This document shows, piece after piece, positions 8,822-12,275 of a DNA stretch of 12,275 nucleotides; position 1 is the first letter of the stretch; each line of letters starts with the position of its first letter. This DNA is from an uncultured Gammaproteobacteria bacterium (lineage in GTDB: Bacteria; Pseudomonadota; Gammaproteobacteria; UBA9214): NCBI GenBank assembly GCA_905480065.1, contig CAJQOV010000054.1:1-12275 (forward strand), written 5' to 3'. A program made the position numbers and the translations under genes. Under the pieces are notes generated by a model. That model was not told the origin of the DNA and ran no database searches. It was given only the letters and a program-made list of their open reading frames with translations.

Positions 8822-9190
8822 CTAGTCATGGTTCCGGTTGGCGATATCCCGCAATGACTGCTCGTTGTTGCAGAACCCGATAGAGTCCGTTGTCAGGTTA
8901 CCGTCGGCAAGCCCGGCATCGCAGGGAACCTGGTGCGTACACTCGGAACAGCGCTTCATCTGCTGGTGTATGTCCACGACACGTTCACTCGACAGGTAGG
9001 CGTCAATATCGATACCCACTGCCGCGAGCATCCGGCCCAGTCGCAGCGTGCTGAGCTGTTGTGCCAGCGCGGCCCGGTATTTCATCCCCGAACGGTAGTT
9101 GAAAACGATGGCGACCGGTAACAGCAGCAAAAATGCAGCCAGTAGCAGCACCAGCACAACGGCCGGGATCAGGGTGAGCAGCTGGGTCAT
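8822..9190 (-). CDS. DUF6455-like small membrane protein with Cys4 motif
   Basis: A 122-residue protein. Residues 1-30 are strongly hydrophobic (MTQLLTLIPAVVLVLLLAAF...), one membrane segment followed by NYRSGMKYR. The soluble part has LGRMLAAVGIDIDAYL, then C81-x2-C84-x5-C90 and a final C107 in GFCNNEQSL. This arrangement (RCxxC, C, then FCxN) resembles the DUF6455 family, recognised from memory. Four cysteines of this spacing could bind a metal or an Fe-S cluster, which is inferred. An alternative GTG start at 9214 would add eight residues. ATG 9190 is preferred because the predicted transcription start (about 9220) would leave only six bases before the GTG, while AGG lies ten bases before the ATG. 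An FNR-type box is placed to activate this gene. It converges on the PAS receptor gene. Confidence 0.75.
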   Translation of the reverse strand: MTQLLTLIPAVVLVLLLAAFLLLLPVAIVFNYRSGMKYRAALAQQLSTLRLGRMLAAVGIDIDAYLSSERVVDIHQQMKRCSECTHQVPCDAGLADGNLTTDSIGFCNNEQSLRDIANRNHD

Positions 9191-9219
9191 CTCGGGTATA
9201 CCTGTGACAGTCACAATTA

Positions 9220-9267
9220 CCGTCTAACCTTAGCCACAAACCGGGCCGGGGCCTTGATCCAGATCAA
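9220..9267 (-). promoter_or_regulatory. Candidate FNR/ANR-dependent class II promoter
   Basis: TTGATCCAGATCAA at 9254-9267 is an exact match to the FNR/ANR consensus TTGAT-N4-ATCAA; the palindrome extends to CCTTGATC/GATCAAGG. Read on the - strand, TAAGGT (9232-9227) is a possible -10 giving a start near 9220. The box centre (9260.5) is then about 40.5 bases upstream, essentially the class II activator position. The only gene downstream in this orientation is the DUF6455-like gene starting at 9190; no + strand gene begins nearby. The -10 is weak (three of six), as is common for activated promoters. Confidence 0.6.
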
Positions 9268-9377
9268 GGGGTAGCGAATGGAAAGCCCTGCCAGCCAGGC
9301 CACTGCCAGGGGAAGCGCAGGTACCCTTGTCATGGCGTGCAATGCGATGCTGACAGGCCATGCAGCAACCGGCTGTA

Positions 9378-10172
9378 TCAGAATATCTTTTCCCCGATCG
9401 AAATCACGATCTCCATGACGATCAGGATGACGATGTACCACTCCACCCGCAATGAGCGGCTGTTGTGCAGCAGGTCGAGCAGCGTTTGCGCGGTCTTCGA
9501 GATCAACCCGAGTTTACGATCAATGGCGGCGTGCCGCTCGACCAGTTCGAACTCGTCTTCCATGCGCAGATACAGGCGCTCGAATTCCGGGTAGTCCCAG
9601 ATCTGTTCCGGCTTTTCCGATACCTCGATACGCCCGGTCATGCGCGCCTCGATCATCAGGTTTTCCCCGATATGCCTGAGCAGGCTTTTCCCCCGTGGCG
9701 TGCCGATACGGCCGGCCTGCAGGCTCCTGGCCAGTGGCTCGATACGATCGAAATGCTCACGCAGTTCGACTTCGTAATGTGCCAGCACGGTACTCTTGGC
9801 CAGCACGTCGGCGACGATCAGCAGGCCCTGCAGGCTGGAGGTACGCAGCCGGATCCGGCCCTGGTCGATGCCTTCCGGTTTATCGGGATTGAAACGTATC
9901 TCGAAGCTTTCCTGCTCCGGCTCATCAAACGGCTCGCTCACCAGCTCGCCGATATCCGTGGTAAAACGCACCACCTCGACTGGCTGCATGCCGAACAGCA
10001 CGACCACCCCGTAGCGGAATAACACGGCAATGCCTTCCACGCCGGCCGTGACGGTCAGCGGCGCGGTAGCCAGCACCGTGTCATGCGAAAAGCGGCGCAG
10101 GTCGAGCTGCTGGCCGAGGTAAATGGCCACACCCTCGACGCTGGCGCGTTGTGCAAACGGTTGCTTGAGCAA
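9378..10172 (-). CDS. RMD1/DUF155 family protein (PF02582) with C-terminal membrane anchor
   Basis: A 264-residue protein of the family containing yeast Rmd1 and mitochondrial RMND1; the biochemical role in bacteria is not established. The N-terminal alpha/beta part includes VAIYLGQQLDLRRF and GIAVLFRYGVVVLFG. The middle is helical (LQGLLIVADVLAKSTVLAHYE). The C-terminal signature is HNSRSLRVEWYIVILIVMEI (236-255), a transmembrane helix from about 245, so the bulk faces the cytoplasm. Start: TTG at 10172 with AGGAG nine bases upstream; an in-frame TGA lies six codons before it and no ATG is available, so a TTG start is well supported. The stop TGA is at 9380-9378. It lies 58 bases downstream of the dienelactone hydrolase gene on the same strand and may be co-transcribed with it. 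The 163-base gap to the next gene has its own FNR-type promoter. Confidence 0.88.
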   Translation of the reverse strand: MLKQPFAQRASVEGVAIYLGQQLDLRRFSHDTVLATAPLTVTAGVEGIAVLFRYGVVVLFGMQPVEVVRFTTDIGELVSEPFDEPEQESFEIRFNPDKPEGIDQGRIRLRTSSLQGLLIVADVLAKSTVLAHYEVELREHFDRIEPLARSLQAGRIGTPRGKSLLRHIGENLMIEARMTGRIEVSEKPEQIWDYPEFERLYLRMEDEFELVERHAAIDRKLGLISKTAQTLLDLLHNSRSLRVEWYIVILIVMEIVISIGEKIF

Positions 10173-10230
10173 GTCCTGGTGCTCCTGTCAGTCAATCAGT
10201 CAGGGTGATGGCAGCAGCCCGCCACCCCGG

Positions 10231-11013
10231 TTATTTGAAGATTCCGGCCAGGAACGCCTGCATGGCCTGCCAGGAATCCGCGTCGGCCCGGGCATTGTAT
10301 TCCATCGGCAAGCCGAATTTTTCACCCAGCGCACTGGCACCCGGATTGGTGAAGCTGTGCCTTGTCCCGGGATAACTGATGAACCGGTAGTCCACTCCGG
10401 CAGCATCCATGTCCTCCTTGAAGATCCGGACTTGCTCTGCGGTGACAAACGGGTCATCGGCACCATTTGCCACCAGCACCTTCGCCGTCACATGGTCGCT
10501 GACCGGGCCCAAACCGCCGAGGCTGCCGTGGAAACTCACCACGCCGGCAAGGTCGGCACCGGAACGCGCCATTTCCAGCACCACGCTGCCGCCAAAGCAG
10601 TAACCGATGGCCGCATTACGCGCCGGATCCACCGTGTCCTGGGCATTGAGCAAGGCACGCGCGGCATTGAAGCGCGCCTCCAGCAGTGGCAGGTCCGTGC
10701 GCACCGCGGTGACGAACTTGCCGGCATCTTCCGGGTGGTCCGCGGTCTTGCCATCCCCATACATGTCCAGCGCCAGCGCACTATAGCCGAGCGCAGCCAG
10801 CATATCAGCGCGCCTGCGGGCATAGGCGTCGAGGCCCCACCATTCATGCACCACCAGGATGCCCGGGCGCTTGCCCTGGATGGCATCGTCCCAGGCGAGA
10901 TACCCCTTCAGCACCGTATTGCCCGCCTGGTAGGTGATTTCCTTGCCAACCACGGCAGCCTGCACGGACAAGGCCGTGCACAGCAATAACAGTGCGGTGA
11001 CAAATCGCAACAT
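10231..11013 (-). CDS. Exported dienelactone hydrolase family protein
   Basis: A 260-residue alpha/beta hydrolase of the dienelactone hydrolase family (PF01738). Residues 1-19 form a signal peptide (MLRFVTALLLLCTALSVQA), so it is probably periplasmic, unlike classical cytoplasmic ClcD. The triad is C139 in GYCFGG (a cysteine nucleophile as in ClcD), D187 in GADDPFV and H219 in GTRHSF. VVHEWWGLDAYARRRADMLA (54-73) is typical of the family. Substrate is unknown; no chloroaromatic pathway genes are nearby, so a general esterase or lactonase role is as likely. The ATG at 11013 has a strong GGAGGAATT leader, whereas upstream in-frame starts would give a 65-residue extension before the signal peptide and are rejected. 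A candidate promoter lies just upstream. Confidence 0.92.
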   Translation of the reverse strand: MLRFVTALLLLCTALSVQAAVVGKEITYQAGNTVLKGYLAWDDAIQGKRPGILVVHEWWGLDAYARRRADMLAALGYSALALDMYGDGKTADHPEDAGKFVTAVRTDLPLLEARFNAARALLNAQDTVDPARNAAIGYCFGGSVVLEMARSGADLAGVVSFHGSLGGLGPVSDHVTAKVLVANGADDPFVTAEQVRIFKEDMDAAGVDYRFISYPGTRHSFTNPGASALGEKFGLPMEYNARADADSWQAMQAFLAGIFK

Positions 11014-11032
11014 AATTCCTCCGCCAGTTGTG

Positions 11033-11061
11033 ATTGTAGCTACCATGCCAATAGTAGCCGA
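11033..11061 (-). promoter_or_regulatory. Candidate promoter of the dienelactone hydrolase gene
   Basis: On the - strand, TCGGCT (11061-11056, three of six) and TACAAT (11038-11033, five of six) are 17 bases apart. Transcription would begin near 11026, giving a 13-base leader that contains the GGAGG ribosome-binding site of the ATG at 11013. Found by eye. Confidence 0.4.
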
Positions 11062-11280
11062 AAACCGCGCCGTACACCTGCCGGCAACCAGCGCTTGTGC
11101 CTCCGCGCTATATCCTGCCGGGATCTGCATCCTGTATACAACAGACGGCTTGCAACGCGACTGCGTGGCCTGACCTGCCTGACCATACTGGACGTGCCGG
11201 GCCTGCAAACGCCGGCAGGCTGCCGCGCCAAACCCGGTAATATCTGCTACCGTGTGACCATGTCGCTAAAGCAACTCTGG

Positions 11281-11321
11281 CCGCTGCGTGACGGGCATGC
11301 CTCGACGCGGGCGGTTTTTTT
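11281..11321 (+). terminator. Rho-independent terminator without an obvious gene
   Basis: CCGC (11281-11284) pairs with GCGG (11311-11314) and GCGT (11286-11289) with ACGC (11305-11308), with shorter inner pairs and small bulges. Seven T bases (11315-11321) follow directly. Stem plus T-run on the + strand is a standard intrinsic terminator. No + strand gene ends here: the nearest upstream + strand gene stops at 8793. It might instead act as a leader attenuator for the gene at 11410. Confidence 0.65.
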
Positions 11322-11409
11322 ATTTGCGTGGCTACCCGTCCTTGCCATAACTGGCCGGCGTAGCGGTTACGGGTACTACCCTGCATAACACCTGAATCCG
11401 GCAGCTGAC

Positions 11410-11754
11410 ATGATCCGACTACCCGCAACCCTGCAGGCCTGGGGCAGTACAGCGTTCGAAACCATCCTCTGCCAGGAGGTGGCAGCACTCGGCATCGATG
11501 AGCTGCCCCTGCAGCAGGGGCTTACACAGGGCAGCCATGCACTGGACGACAGGCTGCACATCATCCACCTGTCCAGCCGGGTAACCGCGCAGGGCCTGGT
11601 GATCAGGATCGGCATCTATTTCACCAGCGTGGTGGCCGGCTGCAACTGCGCCGATGATCCCACGCCGATCGACACTCTCGATGAATACTGTGTGGCCGAA
11701 CTCCGCATCGATACCGGCTCGGCATTGACCACCATTGCCCTGGCGCCGGACTGA
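11410..11754 (+). CDS. Conserved hypothetical protein with C-x-C and DPTP motif
   Basis: A 114-residue soluble protein with no signal or membrane segment. It starts MIRLPATLQAWGSTAFETIL and ends in a beta-rich half containing VVAGCNCADDPTPIDTLDEYC, where C78, C80 and C94 could form a metal or redox site. I recall similar small uncharacterised proteins in beta- and gammaproteobacteria but no named family. Only a weak ribosome-binding site precedes the ATG, though the N-terminal sequence looks like a true start. It lies 194 bases before the RluE-type gene on the same strand and downstream of the orphan terminator. Its function is unknown. Confidence 0.7.
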   Translation: MIRLPATLQAWGSTAFETILCQEVAALGIDELPLQQGLTQGSHALDDRLHIIHLSSRVTAQGLVIRIGIYFTSVVAGCNCADDPTPIDTLDEYCVAELRIDTGSALTTIALAPD

Positions 11755-11948
11755 AAAGTCGGCCCGTATAGCTGTAAGGACTGACAGAAAATCACGCTTC
11801 CCCGGCCTGTTTCGCCGGCAACATCATGCATGCGCCTGGCGCGGCGTATGGGCATGCGGGCGGATGGCAGGCCGGCCCTGTTCTATTGCCTGCGCTTGAC
11901 CGCACGGTCGAAACACACAACCATAGTGACAATCCCGAGGGTACCCAG

Positions 11949-12275
11949 TTGATTGTCCTGTTCAACAAGCCGTTCCGCGTGCTTTCGCAATTCACCACCG
12001 AGGGTGACAAGGCAACGCTGGCCGACTACATTGCCATCCCCGGCATCTACTGCGCGGGGCGCCTGGATTTTGATAGCGAGGGCCTGCTGGTACTGACCGA
12101 TGATGGCCGCATGCAACAACGCATTGCCGACCCGAAATTCGGCAAGCAGAAAGGCTACTGGGTACAGGTAGAAGGAATACCTGCCAGCCAGGACCTGCAA
12201 CTATTGCGCAACGGGGTACGGCTGAATGACGGTTTGACCCTGCCGGCACAGGTTTCCCTCATGGCTGCACCCGAA
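11949..12275 (+). CDS. rluE: RluE-type 23S rRNA pseudouridine synthase, N-terminal part (3' end outside window)
   Basis: The first 109 codons of an RsuA/RluE-family enzyme, which isomerises uridine to pseudouridine; E. coli RluE acts on 23S rRNA U2457. The sequence runs LIVLFNKPFRVLSQFT, then the catalytic motif AGRLDFDSEGLLVLTDDG with the nucleophile-type aspartate at residue 40 (codon 12066-12068), then KGYWVQVEGIP and LRNGVRLNDGLTLPA. All of it tracks E. coli RluE closely and there is no S4 domain in front, as in RluE. Start: TTG 11949 has CGAGGG just seven bases upstream and begins at the first conserved strand. An in-frame ATG at 11826 would add 41 residues of low-quality sequence and is less likely, though E. 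coli RluE does have some N-terminal extension. The C-terminal half is cut off by the window edge. Confidence 0.9.
   Translation, partial: MIVLFNKPFRVLSQFTTEGDKATLADYIAIPGIYCAGRLDFDSEGLLVLTDDGRMQQRIADPKFGKQKGYWVQVEGIPASQDLQLLRNGVRLNDGLTLPAQVSLMAAPE

Larger units (their letters stand above)
11014..11409. other. Intergenic region with orphan terminator, possible small RNA
   Basis: This 396-base gap lies between divergent genes. Its left edge holds the dienelactone hydrolase promoter. Inside, on the + strand, are several short stem-forming stretches: GCCTGC...GCAGGC (about 11199-11220) and CGGTA...TACCG (about 11236-11253). These are followed by an intrinsic terminator at 11281-11321. An open frame crosses the region (97 codons from 11095), but it reads through the terminator, has no ribosome-binding site and shows no protein-like pattern, so I do not call it a gene. 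Confidence 0.6.

Noticed and set aside
10123..10989. Open frame of 288 codons on the + strand, and 9465-10022 (185 codons)
   Set aside because: Both mirror the dienelactone hydrolase and RMD1-family genes on the other strand, whose motifs are clear. The translations are rich in His, Arg and Gln as expected of shadows.
11095..11388. 97-codon + strand frame in the gap before the hypothetical gene
   Set aside because: It passes through the intrinsic terminator, lacks a ribosome-binding site and has no coherent hydrophobic or domain pattern.

Overview
The window looks like chromosomal DNA of a GC-rich (roughly 58-60% by eye) gammaproteobacterium, probably uncultured or little studied. The evidence is the protein types: a cobalamin-dependent MetH close to the E. 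coli protein, a RimB/RimK/AstE-like cluster, a DUF6455-like protein and an RluE-type pseudouridine synthase. The genus cannot be named from the sequence. I see no transposase, phage or plasmid gene, no tRNA or rRNA, and no CRISPR array. One palindromic repeat has the look of a mobile element.

Layout. Positions 1-2039 hold the C-terminal half of metH (+), cut by the window edge. It converges on a small membrane-anchored protein (2172-2669, -) whose soluble part resembles a domain otherwise familiar from phage tail regions. A 316-base gap (2670-2985) carries a 21-bp palindromic repeat and a promoter candidate. Next is a compact + strand operon: a retropepsin-like RimB protease (2986-3480), the RimK glutamate ligase (3501-4406), an AstE/AspA-type zinc hydrolase (4410-5456) and, 46 bases later, an IalB-like lipoprotein (5503-6099). 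This pairs one enzyme that adds glutamates with two hydrolases that could remove them or process the products. A secreted cysteine-rich protein (6387-6905, +) follows.

Positions 7189-8793 (+) encode a two-transmembrane receptor (Cache-like sensor, HAMP, PAS). Its terminal PAS domain carries all four haem-pocket residues of FixL, but no output domain follows. It converges on a DUF6455-like Cys4 membrane protein (8822-9190, -), whose upstream region holds an exact FNR/ANR-type box correctly spaced from a -10 element. Together these make a plausible small oxygen/redox locus. Further - strand genes encode an RMD1/DUF155 family membrane protein (9378-10172) and an exported dienelactone hydrolase (10231-11013).

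The 396-base gap at 11014-11409 contains an intrinsic terminator on the + strand with no convincing gene in front of it, so a small RNA is possible. The window ends with a conserved hypothetical protein (11410-11754, +) and the start of an RluE-type 23S rRNA pseudouridine synthase (11949 onward, +), cut by the right edge. All family assignments come from reading motifs by eye; no database search was run.
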